Of a stretch of DNA of 64,000 nucleotides, positions 37,244 to 46,816 are shown in pieces. Below the pieces are notes generated by a model that worked only from the letters and a program-made list of their open reading frames with translations, was not told the origin of the DNA and ran no database searches. The DNA comes from Candidatus Azobacteroides sp. (GTDB taxonomy: Bacteria > Bacteroidota > Bacteroidia > Bacteroidales > WRGA01), in the NCBI GenBank assembly GCA_009787405.1, contig WRGA01000124.1:34607-98606 (forward strand), written 5' to 3'. A program made the position numbers and the translations under genes. Position 1 is the first letter of the stretch; each line of letters opens with the position of its first letter.

Positions 37244-37251
37244 CAAAAGTA
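37244..37251 (-). promoter_or_regulatory. Promoter -7 element for the TrmH-family gene
   Basis: The minus strand reads TACTTTTG, matching TAnnTTTG, 17 bp before the start codon. Confidence 0.5.
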
Positions 37252-37519
37252 AACAATTAACAATATCGTAAAAAAGGATGTTGATAATTCCTTGAAAAAC
37301 AACTGACATTATCCCGCATTTATTTTTGCGATTTGAAAACATACCTTATTTTGAAAAAAATCAATTCCATCCAAATTTCGACCTCAAATTTCGAGGTGAT
37401 TTTATAAACACCGGATTTCGCTTTTTTCAAAACAACAAGGCGAAAGAATTATCAATACCAAGAGTTATCACAAGGATGTTAATAAAATCTGTATAGTATA
37501 GAATATCAAAACTTAATCG

Positions 37520-37527
37520 TATTTTTG
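37520..37527 (+). promoter_or_regulatory. Promoter -7 element for nadA
   Basis: TATTTTTG matches TAnnTTTG. It lies 203 bp before ATG 37731, implying a long 5' leader. Confidence 0.5.
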
Positions 37528-37730
37528 CATGTCAATAAAATACCGGTAAAACGGATTCAAATGCTGATAAGTAAAAAAGCAAGTATTCGGATGGCTTTTT
37601 ATTAACTGTTTCAACAATCTATTATCATATTCATACTTTATATTAAAACTCTTTACTTATAATATAAATATTATTCCGGGTTAAAATCCCGGTTGTTCGG
37701 ATTATAGATGTACCGTAAAATCACATTAAA

Positions 37731-38720
37731 ATGAAAACCATTGATTTATCCGAAGGTTATGTCAAAGAGCCGATAGATAAGGCGATAGATTTGGAAGAAG
37801 AAATCAACCGCATGCGGAAAGAAAAAAATGCGGTGATTATGGCTCATTATTATCAAACAGGGGACATACAAGATATTGCCGATTTCGTGGGAGACAGCTT
37901 GGCGTTAGCACAACAAGCGGCAAAAACGGATGCAGACATTATTGTGCTTTGCGGCGTTCATTTTATGGGAGAAACGGCCAAAATCCTTTGCCCCGATAAA
38001 AAAGTAATCATCCCCGATTTAAATGCGGGATGTTCGTTGGCCGACAGTTGTCCGGCCGATGAATTTGAAAAATTCGTGAAAGCCCGGCCCGATCATACGG
38101 TCATTTCATACGTCAATACTTCCGCTGCGGTGAAAGCATTGACAGACGTAGTGGTTACTTCTTCAAATGCACGTCAGATTGTGGATAGTTTTCCCGAAAA
38201 TGAAAAGATCATCTTCGGTCCCGACCGAAACCTCGGGAATTATATAAACAGCATTACAGGCCGCAAAATGTTGCTGTGGGATGGCGCGTGTCATGTACAT
38301 GAGCAGTTCTCTCCGGAAAAAATATTGGAGTTGAAAAAACAATACCCCGACGCATTGGTATTGGCACATCCCGAATGTAAAAAAGTTGTTCTTATCCTTG
38401 CCGATTACATTGGTTCCACTGCTGCTTTGTTGAAATTTGCGGGGAAATCTTCTTGCAACCGCTTCATTGTGGCAACCGAATCAGGTATTATTCATGAAAT
38501 GAAAAAGCAAAATCTGGAAAAAGAATTTATCCCCGCACCGCCGAATGACAGCACTTGCGCATGCAATGATTGCAGTTTCATGCGTTTGAATACCATGAAA
38601 AAACTCTACAATTGTTTAAAATACGAACAACCCGAAATTACGGTTGACGAAGAAATACGAAAAAAAGCCGTAAATTCTATAAAGAGAATGTTGGAAATAT
38701 CGCAAAAGTCAGGATTGTAG
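37731..38720 (+). CDS. nadA: Quinolinate synthase A
   Basis: The 329-residue protein has the NadA features MAHYYQTGDIQDIADFVGDS and LCGVHFMGETAKIL, and a C-terminal cysteine group STCACNDCSFMRLNTMKKL. Three cysteines bind the [4Fe-4S] cluster used to condense iminoaspartate with dihydroxyacetone phosphate to quinolinate in de novo NAD synthesis. Its partners nadB and nadC are not adjacent, so it forms a single-gene unit. A hairpin follows the stop codon. Confidence 0.95.
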   Translation: MKTIDLSEGYVKEPIDKAIDLEEEINRMRKEKNAVIMAHYYQTGDIQDIADFVGDSLALAQQAAKTDADIIVLCGVHFMGETAKILCPDKKVIIPDLNAGCSLADSCPADEFEKFVKARPDHTVISYVNTSAAVKALTDVVVTSSNARQIVDSFPENEKIIFGPDRNLGNYINSITGRKMLLWDGACHVHEQFSPEKILELKKQYPDALVLAHPECKKVVLILADYIGSTAALLKFAGKSSCNRFIVATESGIIHEMKKQNLEKEFIPAPPNDSTCACNDCSFMRLNTMKKLYNCLKYEQPEITVDEEIRKKAVNSIKRMLEISQKSGL

Positions 38721-38733
38721 GTTTATAATAGTA

Positions 38734-38774
38734 ATTTATCGTAATTAAATTATACTATACAAGTTACGATAAAT
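38734..38774. terminator. Putative terminator after nadA
   Basis: 11-bp inverted repeat ATTTATCGTAA / TTACGATAAAT separated by 19 nt, beginning 14 bp after the nadA stop. The stem is AT-rich and no T-run follows on the plus strand, so it is weak. Confidence 0.35.
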
Positions 38775-38922
38775 AAAAAATAACGTTTGAATGCAAATTT
38801 ATTTATAATAAACATTTTAATTTTAAGATAGTCATTAAAAGAGATACTTTGATATATGGACTGGGTAAATGGTATTTGACAACGGTTAAAATAAATGAAA
38901 CTGTTGATATAAACAATTGAAA

Positions 38923-40425
38923 ATGAAAATGAATATTTTAAAAAATAACTATTTATATTTATCCCTTGTCATTATTATTTACTTGGCGATAACCATAGTG
39001 AGTTTGAATCATTGTTATTTTTGGGATAATATACAACAGACTTCCAAAGAAGCACATTGGTATTATAATACTAATTTTTCCCATATTTTACTCCCCTCTT
39101 TTTCCGATTTCTCGGAACAGCCTCTATATCTCACTCCCGGTAAATATGATATTACCGGAACCGGCTATCATCCTCCTTTTACAGGTATAGTAACTGCGTT
39201 GTTATGGAAAATTTTCGGTAAAAGTTTATGGGTTTCCCATATATTTATTTTTTGTTGTTCTTTAATTCTAATTTTTAATGCCTTTAAATTATTTTCCATA
39301 CTTTTCCCTAATAAGCTATATGGCGCATTTATAATGCTTCCGTTGCTTGATCCGTCTTTTTTATCACAATTATCTATTGCAGCACCGGAAATCATATTAA
39401 TGGCTGCTTTTGTTGTTTGTCTCAGAGCAATTGTATGCGGAAAAAAAATATTATTATCCGTCGGATTTATTTTTTTATGTTTGGTGAATGCCAGAGGTAT
39501 TTTTGCTGGAGGTATTATTTTTATTTTTTATTGGTTTTATAAAATATATTGTCTTAAAAATAAATTTTATATAAAATATTTTTTTAAAGAATTAATTTCT
39601 TTTTTACCGGCTTTTGTTATACTGATAATTTTTTTCGCTTATTATTTTTCGCAAAGAGGCTGGTTTTTTTCAGATAAAGATTCTATTTGGGCAAGTGGAT
39701 ATGAAAGGCCTGATTCCTTTCAAGGGTTGATTAAAAACATTTGTGTGTATTTATTTTTATTATTTGAAAACGGAAGAATATTTATATGGTTATTTTTATT
39801 TTTTATGTTAAAAAAAATAATATATAATGGAAAAAATAAAAGAATTAATTTGAATAATATGGAAAAATCATTCCTTTTTTTATTTGTCTTGTTCATACTG
39901 ATGTATCTATATATAGCTTCATCTACTAAAGTTTCTATTATAGCACGGTATTATATGCCTATTTATTTTTTATTGGACATATTATTTTTTATTTTTGCAG
40001 AGAGACTAAAAATAAAGAAGATAAATACTTATGTTTTTGTTTTAATACTTTTTCTGTTGGCAGGAAATCTTTCTGTTTATATTTATCCGGACAAATTAGC
40101 TAAAAACTGGGATTCAACACTCGGACACTTACCATTTTATGAGTTAAGAGATGAATGTTTCGAATATATGGAAGCAAACGGAATTCCCTATGAAAAAACT
40201 TCTGCCGGGTTTACTTTCTGCTGGAATCAAGTTTATGTCGATTTAAAGCCGAAATACAGATTTATTTATAATATGCAACATGTTCAACAGTATGTAATTT
40301 ATTCTAACATATCTAATTTAGAGGACTATATGATTGATGAATTAGCAGATAAGAAAAAGTGGGCAATATTGAAAGATTTCAGAAAAGGGCCGGTTTTTAT
40401 ATCCATTTATAAAAGAGTGGAATAG
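38923..40425 (+). CDS. Polytopic membrane protein, GT-C glycosyltransferase-like
   Basis: The 500-residue protein has about ten hydrophobic segments. A first extracytoplasmic loop contains FWDNIQQTSKEAHWYY and TGYHPPFTG, the type of acidic loop found in GT-C enzymes that use lipid-linked sugars. The C-terminal 120 residues are soluble. Codon use is markedly AT-rich (many TTT, ATA and AAA) compared with nadA and upp beside it, which suggests recent gain. ATG 38923 is chosen; 38929 is equally possible. Exact substrate is unknown. Confidence 0.6.
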   Translation: MKMNILKNNYLYLSLVIIIYLAITIVSLNHCYFWDNIQQTSKEAHWYYNTNFSHILLPSFSDFSEQPLYLTPGKYDITGTGYHPPFTGIVTALLWKIFGKSLWVSHIFIFCCSLILIFNAFKLFSILFPNKLYGAFIMLPLLDPSFLSQLSIAAPEIILMAAFVVCLRAIVCGKKILLSVGFIFLCLVNARGIFAGGIIFIFYWFYKIYCLKNKFYIKYFFKELISFLPAFVILIIFFAYYFSQRGWFFSDKDSIWASGYERPDSFQGLIKNICVYLFLLFENGRIFIWLFLFFMLKKIIYNGKNKRINLNNMEKSFLFLFVLFILMYLYIASSTKVSIIARYYMPIYFLLDILFFIFAERLKIKKINTYVFVLILFLLAGNLSVYIYPDKLAKNWDSTLGHLPFYELRDECFEYMEANGIPYEKTSAGFTFCWNQVYVDLKPKYRFIYNMQHVQQYVIYSNISNLEDYMIDELADKKKWAILKDFRKGPVFISIYKRVE

Positions 40426-40430
40426 TTCTT

Positions 40431-41015
40431 TTATTTCTGATACGTATAATGCCCCGTAATTTTAAACGAAAACAAGCGATCTTCCATAACTTGTCCTGCA
40501 CCGATATTATGGACAATCAAATATCGTTTTCCGTCGGATGATTTTTTATCGACGACAATGCCGATATGACCGATTCCACCTCCTAAATCCCATGTAACAA
40601 TATCTCCGGGAACATAATCGGAAGCATTGTTTGTAATCGGTTTAACCGTTCCTTTTCTTGAAAAGAAAGTCATTAAATTCGGAACCCTCCGATGATCGAT
40701 GTTGGTATCGGTTCCTTTCAATCCCCATTTTTTTGGATATTGACTGAAATTAGCTTTCATGTCTTCATGTACTTCTTTTTGAAGATCAATGCCGAGTTTC
40801 CTGTAAGCGCGAACAACCACATCGCTACAAACCCCACGGTCTGCGGGAACATCACCGTTAGGGTAGGGGATGGTATAATATTTCGGATCGTAAATAACTT
40901 TTACTTTGGTCAGTGAAATGGCGGCATCACCGAGTTTGGTTGAAAAATCGGCATTTTGGGCATACAATCCGGTTGTTGAAATCAACAATAAAAATATCAA
41001 CGCATTTTTTCTCAT
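40431..41015 (-). CDS. DUF1287 protein (NlpC/P60-like secreted hydrolase)
   Basis: A 194-residue protein with a signal peptide (MRKNALIFLLLISTTGLYAQ). The DUF1287 signature is present: GVCSDVVVRAYRKLGID with the likely catalytic Cys, NIDHRRVPNLMTFF, and GDIVTWDLGGGIGHIGIVVD with a likely catalytic His. It is probably a periplasmic amidase-like enzyme; its substrate is unknown. The frame extends upstream into upp, but the signal peptide sets the start at 41015, 17 bp after upp. Confidence 0.88.
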   Translation of the reverse strand: MRKNALIFLLLISTTGLYAQNADFSTKLGDAAISLTKVKVIYDPKYYTIPYPNGDVPADRGVCSDVVVRAYRKLGIDLQKEVHEDMKANFSQYPKKWGLKGTDTNIDHRRVPNLMTFFSRKGTVKPITNNASDYVPGDIVTWDLGGGIGHIGIVVDKKSSDGKRYLIVHNIGAGQVMEDRLFSFKITGHYTYQK

Positions 41016-41032
41016 ATCATTTTGCTTTTTTC

Positions 41033-41683
41033 TTATTCTTTTTCTCCGAATGCCAGATCGCCCGCGTCGCCCAAGCCCGGCATAATATATGCTTCGGGAG
41101 AAAGATCGGGATCGACGGCGCAAAACCAAAAAGTAGTATTTTCCGGAAATTTTGTTTTTACGTATTCCACGGCTTGTTGACTTGCAATAATAGACGCTAC
41201 ATGAATGCAGGCGGGAGTTCCTTTGGTTAAGAGAGCTTTATATGCAAGTTCCATTGAAACGCCGGTTGCTAGCATGGGATCCGTGATGATCAATGTTTTT
41301 CCGTCCAATCTCGGCGAAGTGATGTATTCGATATTAACATCAAATTTAAGAGCGTCTTTGTATTTTCTGTAAGCAGATACAAATGCATTTTCGGCATGAT
41401 CGAAATAACTCAAAAATCCGTAATGAAAAGGTATTCCTGCACGCAATATGGTTGAAATCACGGGATTGCCTGCCGGTAAATTTATTTTTGAAACTCCGAA
41501 AGGCGTATGGACTTCTTCCTGCCGATATTCGAAAGTCCCGCTGATTTCGTAAGCCATTATTTCACCCAGCCGCTGCATATTTTTACGGAAACGTCCGGGA
41601 TCCTTCTGAATGTTCGCATCCCGCATTTCAGCTGTAAAAGAATTGATAAGAGAATTTTTTTCGGAAAAATCAATAATCTTCAT
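41033..41683 (-). CDS. upp: Uracil phosphoribosyltransferase
   Basis: The 216-residue protein has the PRPP-binding motif LIITDPMLATGVSMELAYKA and the uracil-binding C-terminus MPGLGDAGDLAFG. It salvages uracil to UMP. It is the first gene of a minus-strand pair with the DUF1287 gene, and is separated from recX by 45 bp. Confidence 0.95.
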   Translation of the reverse strand: MKIIDFSEKNSLINSFTAEMRDANIQKDPGRFRKNMQRLGEIMAYEISGTFEYRQEEVHTPFGVSKINLPAGNPVISTILRAGIPFHYGFLSYFDHAENAFVSAYRKYKDALKFDVNIEYITSPRLDGKTLIITDPMLATGVSMELAYKALLTKGTPACIHVASIIASQQAVEYVKTKFPENTTFWFCAVDPDLSPEAYIMPGLGDAGDLAFGEKE

Positions 41684-41728
41684 ATCTATTTAATAAATTG
41701 ATAATAAACAAGTTTGTGAACAGATTGC

Positions 41729-42181
41729 TTATTCATTAGACATGATACGCCGGATCTCATCGGATGAAAAGCCTTTGCTTAAAGCGAATCGGAATAATTT
41801 GTTTTGTTCCTCGTAATGATCTTTACTTTTTACGGTTTTACGTTTATTTTTTATCAAATCCGATAAAATATCAAGATACTTGTTTTCATCTATTTCCTCT
41901 AAAGCAGATTGAATGACATCGGATTCTATTTTTTTTTGCTGCAATGCGTGCGCTATTTTTATTTTTCCCCATTTGTTGAAACGGATTTTATCCGATACGA
42001 AGCTTTTGCAATAACGAATTTCATCAATGAATTTTTCTTTTATCAGATATTGAATGATTTTATCAGTTGTTTTCTCATCTGTTTGCCATCCGTCGAGTTT
42101 CTCTTTCACTTCGGATATACATCTTTCAGCGGCGGAGCAATACGTTGCAGCTTTATGCAGTACTTCTTGTTCGTTGATCAT
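41729..42181 (-). CDS. recX: RecX regulatory protein
   Basis: The 150-residue helical protein contains the RecX repeats (YLIKEKFIDEIRYCKSFVSDK, IAHALQQKKI, FALSKGFSSDEIRRIM). RecX binds RecA filaments and limits their activity. recA is not next to it here. It lies 34 bp downstream of prmC on the same strand. Confidence 0.88.
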   Translation of the reverse strand: MINEQEVLHKAATYCSAAERCISEVKEKLDGWQTDEKTTDKIIQYLIKEKFIDEIRYCKSFVSDKIRFNKWGKIKIAHALQQKKIESDVIQSALEEIDENKYLDILSDLIKNKRKTVKSKDHYEEQNKLFRFALSKGFSSDEIRRIMSNE

Positions 42182-42215
42182 GATGATAGAAATTAACCTT
42201 CATTAATCAGATAAA

Positions 42216-43070
42216 TTATGATAAACCTGCCTTTATCATCCTGTCTTTTCCTGAAATATCCGTCTTTAATTCGATATTTTTAAAACCGGTTTTAAGCAGC
42301 AAATCAGCCGTTTCTTTTCCGAAGATGCTGCTCGTCTCGAAAAACAAAAATCCGTTGTTTTGGAGCAAATATAAGGCTAAATTTCCTATTTTTTCATAAA
42401 AAAGCAACGAATTATCATCGGGAACAAATAAAGCGGTGAACGGTTCGTATTCCAAGACGTTTTTGTCCATTTGGTTTTTTTCCCGTTCGGTCACATACGG
42501 AGGATTACTGACGATCACATCAAATTTTTCCGTGATGTCTTTTGAATCGACATGCAAAACATCAATCAGGTCAAAATTAATATGGACATGGTTTTTTTCG
42601 GCATTTTTTCCGGCAATATGTAAGGCATTTTCCGAAATATCCCAGGCGAATACGTCTGCTTTCGGCAGATATTTTGCCAATGATACGGCAATGCAACCGC
42701 TTCCCGTTCCGATATCCAAAATACGCGAGGGCAGGGTAGGGGAGACGCTTTGTAAAATCCAATCCACCAATTCTTCTGTTTCGGGACGAGGAATAAGAAC
42801 CGAAGGATCGACATAAAAATCAAGTCCGTAAAAACCGGTTTCCCCTAAAATATATTGCACCGGTTCATATTTTTGCAAACGCGATACGATTTCACGGATT
42901 TCATCAATTTGTTTTTCGGATAACTGATCATTGTTATTTGAAAAAACATCCATCAAAGAAACTCCGGCAACATGACGGAAAATATGCAGGGCAAAACTTC
43001 GTATTTCGTTTTCGGGATATAAGTTTTCAAGTGCTTGACAGATGTAATGATAAGTTTTCAGCACGGTCAA
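42216..43070 (-). CDS. prmC: Release factor glutamine methyltransferase PrmC
   Basis: The 284-residue protein has the HemK/PrmC N-terminal helical domain, SAM motif I (ILDIGTGSGCIAVSLAK) and the catalytic NPPY motif (VIVSNPPYVTEREK). It methylates the glutamine of the GGQ loop in RF1 and RF2. Its ATG overlaps the stop codon of the upstream MuiA-like gene by 4 bases (ATGA), so they are translationally coupled. The pair continues into recX. Confidence 0.95.
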   Translation of the reverse strand: MTVLKTYHYICQALENLYPENEIRSFALHIFRHVAGVSLMDVFSNNNDQLSEKQIDEIREIVSRLQKYEPVQYILGETGFYGLDFYVDPSVLIPRPETEELVDWILQSVSPTLPSRILDIGTGSGCIAVSLAKYLPKADVFAWDISENALHIAGKNAEKNHVHINFDLIDVLHVDSKDITEKFDVIVSNPPYVTEREKNQMDKNVLEYEPFTALFVPDDNSLLFYEKIGNLALYLLQNNGFLFFETSSIFGKETADLLLKTGFKNIELKTDISGKDRMIKAGLS

Positions 43071-44860
43071 AAATTCAACGTTTTATCTTTCGGGTATTTC
43101 ACGGTGTATTTTACCGTAAATTCTTTGCTTTCTCCCGCTTTCAAAGGAAATATCCATGTCAAAACACCGATTTCCGGATTGACGGAGGCGCTGCTTGATT
43201 CCACCAATTCCACCTCAATATCTTTTTGCATGGAAATCGGATATTGTTCTTTCAATATCATGTTGATGGTCGAACTTTTGGTATTTTTCACGGTCAGTTT
43301 GTAAGCAAATTCCTGTTTTTTGTCTTTGTCGAACATTCTTGTCTTGCTGAAGTCCTGCATTTTCCGGCGGGTGACAATTACCCGTTTATCTTCATTCAAA
43401 GTCAGATTCAAAATATTTTGTGTGGATGACGGGTCGATGGACGATTTTCCGATATACGTTCCGTCGTAAGTGATATTTGCTTCTCCGGGCAACAAATTCA
43501 GATTTTCCCAACCACTGATTTCCGCCATCAGAAAGGCCGATTTATCTAATTTCGGGGCGGAATAATATTTATAAGCTGCAGGCAACGATTGTTCTTTCAG
43601 CACGATAAGCTGTTCCGTTCCGTTACCCAAAATATCATAATTCAAATCAATATCGTAAGAGACATCAATGGAACTTTCGCTTTCCGAGACAAAGTCTTCC
43701 ACGCCGGTTTTCAAAGTAACCACGATTACGCCGTTTGCTCCTCTTGAACCGTACATCGATGTTGCCGAGGCATCCTTCAAGACATCAATACTTTTGATAA
43801 GAGCGGGATCGATGCTGTTGACTTCCCATTCTTCCATCGGCTCGCCATTTACGATATACAAAGGAGAAGAAGATTCTTCTTTTTGTGTTCCGTATCCTGA
43901 AGCAACAACTTTCTCGTCTGCAATTTCCATTAATTCAGGAGAAGCGATCGCTTGTATTGTATTTTGGGAAAATTGATCCCGGCTGTTGTAATCATACGCA
44001 TAGACATAATCCAAAAACCATGTTTTAAAAACAGGAGCGGTTTTGTTCAAATTCGGCATGGCGGTGGAAAGCGTGAGTTTCACTTTTTTCCAGTCCAATC
44101 CCGTAGTTTGTCTGATTTTAGCTTTATACGAAATACCGATGGTTGATTTTTCGGTATTTTCAATATTCAGGTCGTAATACGGATTCCAAGAAGCCAACCG
44201 GGTATAATAAGAAATCGTGAACGTATAAGTTCCGGCTGTCGGGCAAATGGTTTGCAGTGTGAGTTTTCCGAATATTTTGTCGTTTTTGCGGCTTTGCACT
44301 TCCATTTGCTTTTTTAATGCGGTGAGATTCAACGTGAGATCCTTTGATTTTTCGTTTAACGCATTTTTTTCATTTTCCAGTTCCAATGATTTGATTTTGT
44401 AATAATCCATCATTTTTGTCAATTCCGCCACGCTCAAACCGTTTTGAGTTCCCGCAATAGATTTGTTGGCACGCAGCAATTCTCCCAATTCCTTGTTGGT
44501 GTTGAGCTTGGCCTGAACTTGAGACAGTTCTTTTTCATAGTACGAAATACTGTCCTGCAATTTATTCGTATTTTTATCTTCCTGATTTTTAAGATAATCT
44601 TTTGAAAATTCGGATGACATCAATGTTGCATTTCCCGAACATTTCACTTGAATGCTGTTGATTTCCACATCGGAGCTGAGTCCTTCGATAATCACTTCAT
44701 TGTTTCCCTGTTGAAGCACGGCTTTTGCTGTATGCGTCATTTCCGCGCCGATTCTGAAAATATTGACGGAATTTAATTTTGACATCGTGTTTATTTCTTC
44801 CGCAAATGCCTGTACCGATAAAAGTAGCGAAGCAAACAAAATACATGGTATTTTTTTCAT
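43067..44860 (-). CDS. MuiA-like DUF4139 protein with embedded SusC-type plug segment
   Basis: A 597-residue exported protein (signal peptide ending AFAEE) with an N-terminal DUF4140 domain, a coiled-coil stretch around residues 95-195, and a DUF4139 beta domain that is split. Residues about 316-388 hold VVASGYGTQKEES, PLYIVNGEPMEEW and IDVLKDASATSMYGSRGANG, the segment normally found in TonB-dependent SusC-type plug domains. The rest then resumes with DUF4139. No barrel and no TonB box are present. The role is unknown; it is probably periplasmic. Confidence 0.85.
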   Translation of the reverse strand: MKKIPCILFASLLLSVQAFAEEINTMSKLNSVNIFRIGAEMTHTAKAVLQQGNNEVIIEGLSSDVEINSIQVKCSGNATLMSSEFSKDYLKNQEDKNTNKLQDSISYYEKELSQVQAKLNTNKELGELLRANKSIAGTQNGLSVAELTKMMDYYKIKSLELENEKNALNEKSKDLTLNLTALKKQMEVQSRKNDKIFGKLTLQTICPTAGTYTFTISYYTRLASWNPYYDLNIENTEKSTIGISYKAKIRQTTGLDWKKVKLTLSTAMPNLNKTAPVFKTWFLDYVYAYDYNSRDQFSQNTIQAIASPELMEIADEKVVASGYGTQKEESSSPLYIVNGEPMEEWEVNSIDPALIKSIDVLKDASATSMYGSRGANGVIVVTLKTGVEDFVSESESSIDVSYDIDLNYDILGNGTEQLIVLKEQSLPAAYKYYSAPKLDKSAFLMAEISGWENLNLLPGEANITYDGTYIGKSSIDPSSTQNILNLTLNEDKRVIVTRRKMQDFSKTRMFDKDKKQEFAYKLTVKNTKSSTINMILKEQYPISMQKDIEVELVESSSASVNPEIGVLTWIFPLKAGESKEFTVKYTVKYPKDKTLNF

Positions 44861-44884
44861 ACGTTAAATATTTTATTTTTTTAT

Positions 44885-45907
44885 TTATTTGAAAATCATC
44901 GAAAAATACTTTTTACCTTTCAAATAATAATCGAGTAATATACTGTTAGAGTAAATTTCGGGAATTTTTCCACACGTTGTTTTGGAAATATTTTCGCTGC
45001 GGATGTTTTTATATTCGTTTTTCATTTGTTTAAAATCTTTTCTTGCCTTGAAAACCGCTTTGGCATCAGCCGTTTTTCCTTTTAATGCAAAAGAAAAGGC
45101 AGCTGAATAATCCAGGATCCGACGAATTTTGAACACGTGGGATAAATCCTTTTCGGGAAGGTTTTTATAGATCATCAACAAGTTGTTGCGGAAATTCAGA
45201 TAGGTTTTTTGCGGACTTTCGACATTTAACGTTGCAGCTCCGACATGATAAACCCTGCTTTCCGGAAAACAAACAATTCTTTTTCCTCTTGATTTCAACC
45301 GCCAGCATAAATCAATTTCTTCCATGTGTGCGAAAAATCGGGCGTCGAAACCGCCCGCAGCTTTAAAATCGGCCGAACGGATAAACATGCACGCGCCGCT
45401 TGCCCATAAAACATCAATGAGATCATCATATTGCCGGTGATCTTTTTCGACGGTATCCATAATCCGTCCGCGGCAAAACGGGTAGCCGTATTTGTCCAAA
45501 AAACCGCCGCATGCACCCGCATATTCAAAAAAACCGTTGTGCCGTTGAGAAAGTATTTTAGGTTGACAAACGATTATTCCGGGATTTTGATCCATATATT
45601 CGATAACGGGTATCAGCCAATTTTCGGTGACTTCCACGTCCGAATTAAGCAAAATTACATATTCGGTGTCGATTTCGGCCAAAGCCCTGTTATATCCTTC
45701 GGCATAACCATAATTTTTGTCTAAAAGTATAATTTCCGTTTGCGGGAATTTTTCCTGCAAAAAAGCGATCGAATCATCTGTGGAAGCATTATCCGCCACA
45801 ACTGTTTTTGCTGTTTCGGGATCGGTATATGCCAAAACCGAGGGCAAAAACTTTTCCAACAGCGATTTCCCGTTCCAATTAAGTATGACAACTGCCGCTT
45901 TTTGCAT
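44885..45907 (-). CDS. Family 2 glycosyltransferase
   Basis: The 340-residue protein is a GT-A enzyme: VVILNWNGKSLLEKF, VVADNASTDDSIAFL, LLNSDVEV (DxD-like) and SGACMFIRSADFKAAGGFD, with a C-terminal EEIDLCWRLKSRGKRI. This is the rhamnosyltransferase-like group used for cell-surface polysaccharide. Start ATG 45907 is preferred because MQKAAVVILN is the usual beginning, while an upstream ATG overlaps lpxL by 43 bases. It follows the acyltransferase gene closely. Confidence 0.88.
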   Translation of the reverse strand: MQKAAVVILNWNGKSLLEKFLPSVLAYTDPETAKTVVADNASTDDSIAFLQEKFPQTEIILLDKNYGYAEGYNRALAEIDTEYVILLNSDVEVTENWLIPVIEYMDQNPGIIVCQPKILSQRHNGFFEYAGACGGFLDKYGYPFCRGRIMDTVEKDHRQYDDLIDVLWASGACMFIRSADFKAAGGFDARFFAHMEEIDLCWRLKSRGKRIVCFPESRVYHVGAATLNVESPQKTYLNFRNNLLMIYKNLPEKDLSHVFKIRRILDYSAAFSFALKGKTADAKAVFKARKDFKQMKNEYKNIRSENISKTTCGKIPEIYSNSILLDYYLKGKKYFSMIFK

Positions 45908-45924
45908 ATTTTCGATTGTATTTT

Positions 45925-46815
45925 TTAAGTCCGGTTTTGAATACCGATACTCTTTTTGTGTTTCCATTTTCTATGCGTCCACAACCAATAAGCCGGATTG
46001 CGCAGAATGGTTTTTTCCATTTCCCGGGTATATTTTTCGGTAATTTCAAAATCGGCACATTCTTTCGGATGTTCGGTAATCACTTTATATTCAGCTTCAT
46101 AATGTCCGCGATTCAGTTTAATGACATCCAAATAAACGACAATAAAATCCATTTGCCCGGCAATCCGTTCGTAACCTGTGATCATGGGAGTATTCTCCTG
46201 ATTCAAAAAATGAGTCACATAATGAATGTCGTTGTACATCGGACTTTGGTCGGAAATAAATCCGATAATGAATTGTCGGCCGGCCCGTTTCATTTTAACG
46301 ATTTCCCGGAACGTATCGTTTGTCGTGATGTTTTTGGTTCCGAACCTGCCGCGAAGTTTCAACATCAGTTTATCGACGGCTTTGTTGCTCAACGGATGAT
46401 AGATTTGTCCCGTGAAGAAATTTTTTTTCAAATAAAGACAAACAGAAGGCACCCATTCCCAATTTCCGTAATGCCCCAAAAGCATGATGCAAGAACGGTT
46501 GTCGGCCATTATTTGATTGATCAGATCGACATTTTTGAAAATCATCCGTTTTTTCATTTCCTCATCCGAAATATGCGCTAATTTAATGGTTTCCACTATA
46601 TAATCGCAAAAATGACGGTAAAATTTTTTTTCTGTTTCTATGATTTTTTCCGTAGATTTTTCGGGAAAAGAGTCGGTCAAATTTTTTCTGACAATTTTTT
46701 TCCGGTATCCGACAACATAATAAACAACATAAAAAAGAAAATCCGAGAAGACATAAAGTATTCTCAGCGGAAGCAAGGCATGCAAATAAACGAAAGAATA
46801 TATAAGATAATACAT
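45925..46815 (-). CDS. LpxL-family lipid A acyltransferase
   Basis: The 296-residue inner-membrane protein has an N-terminal hydrophobic anchor and the catalytic HX4E motif in LLGHYGNWEW, followed by the phosphate-binding GRFGTKN and later GFISDQSP. It transfers a secondary acyl chain to lipid A. The ATG lies one base after the stop codon of the KilA-N gene remnant. GT2 follows, which suggests a small envelope operon. Confidence 0.9.
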   Translation of the reverse strand: MYYLIYSFVYLHALLPLRILYVFSDFLFYVVYYVVGYRKKIVRKNLTDSFPEKSTEKIIETEKKFYRHFCDYIVETIKLAHISDEEMKKRMIFKNVDLINQIMADNRSCIMLLGHYGNWEWVPSVCLYLKKNFFTGQIYHPLSNKAVDKLMLKLRGRFGTKNITTNDTFREIVKMKRAGRQFIIGFISDQSPMYNDIHYVTHFLNQENTPMITGYERIAGQMDFIVVYLDVIKLNRGHYEAEYKVITEHPKECADFEITEKYTREMEKTILRNPAYWLWTHRKWKHKKSIGIQNRT

Positions 46816-46816
46816 T

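Larger units (their letters stand above)
37227..37730. other. 504-bp divergent intergenic region before nadA
   Basis: The left side holds the minus-strand promoter of the TrmH gene (TACTTTTG, 37244-37251). The right side holds the nadA promoter and a roughly 200-nt leader with two small hairpins: AAAAAGC/GCTTTTT (37574-37600) and CCGGG/CCCGG (37676-37692). The leader could be regulatory. I do not recognise a known riboswitch. Confidence 0.45.
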
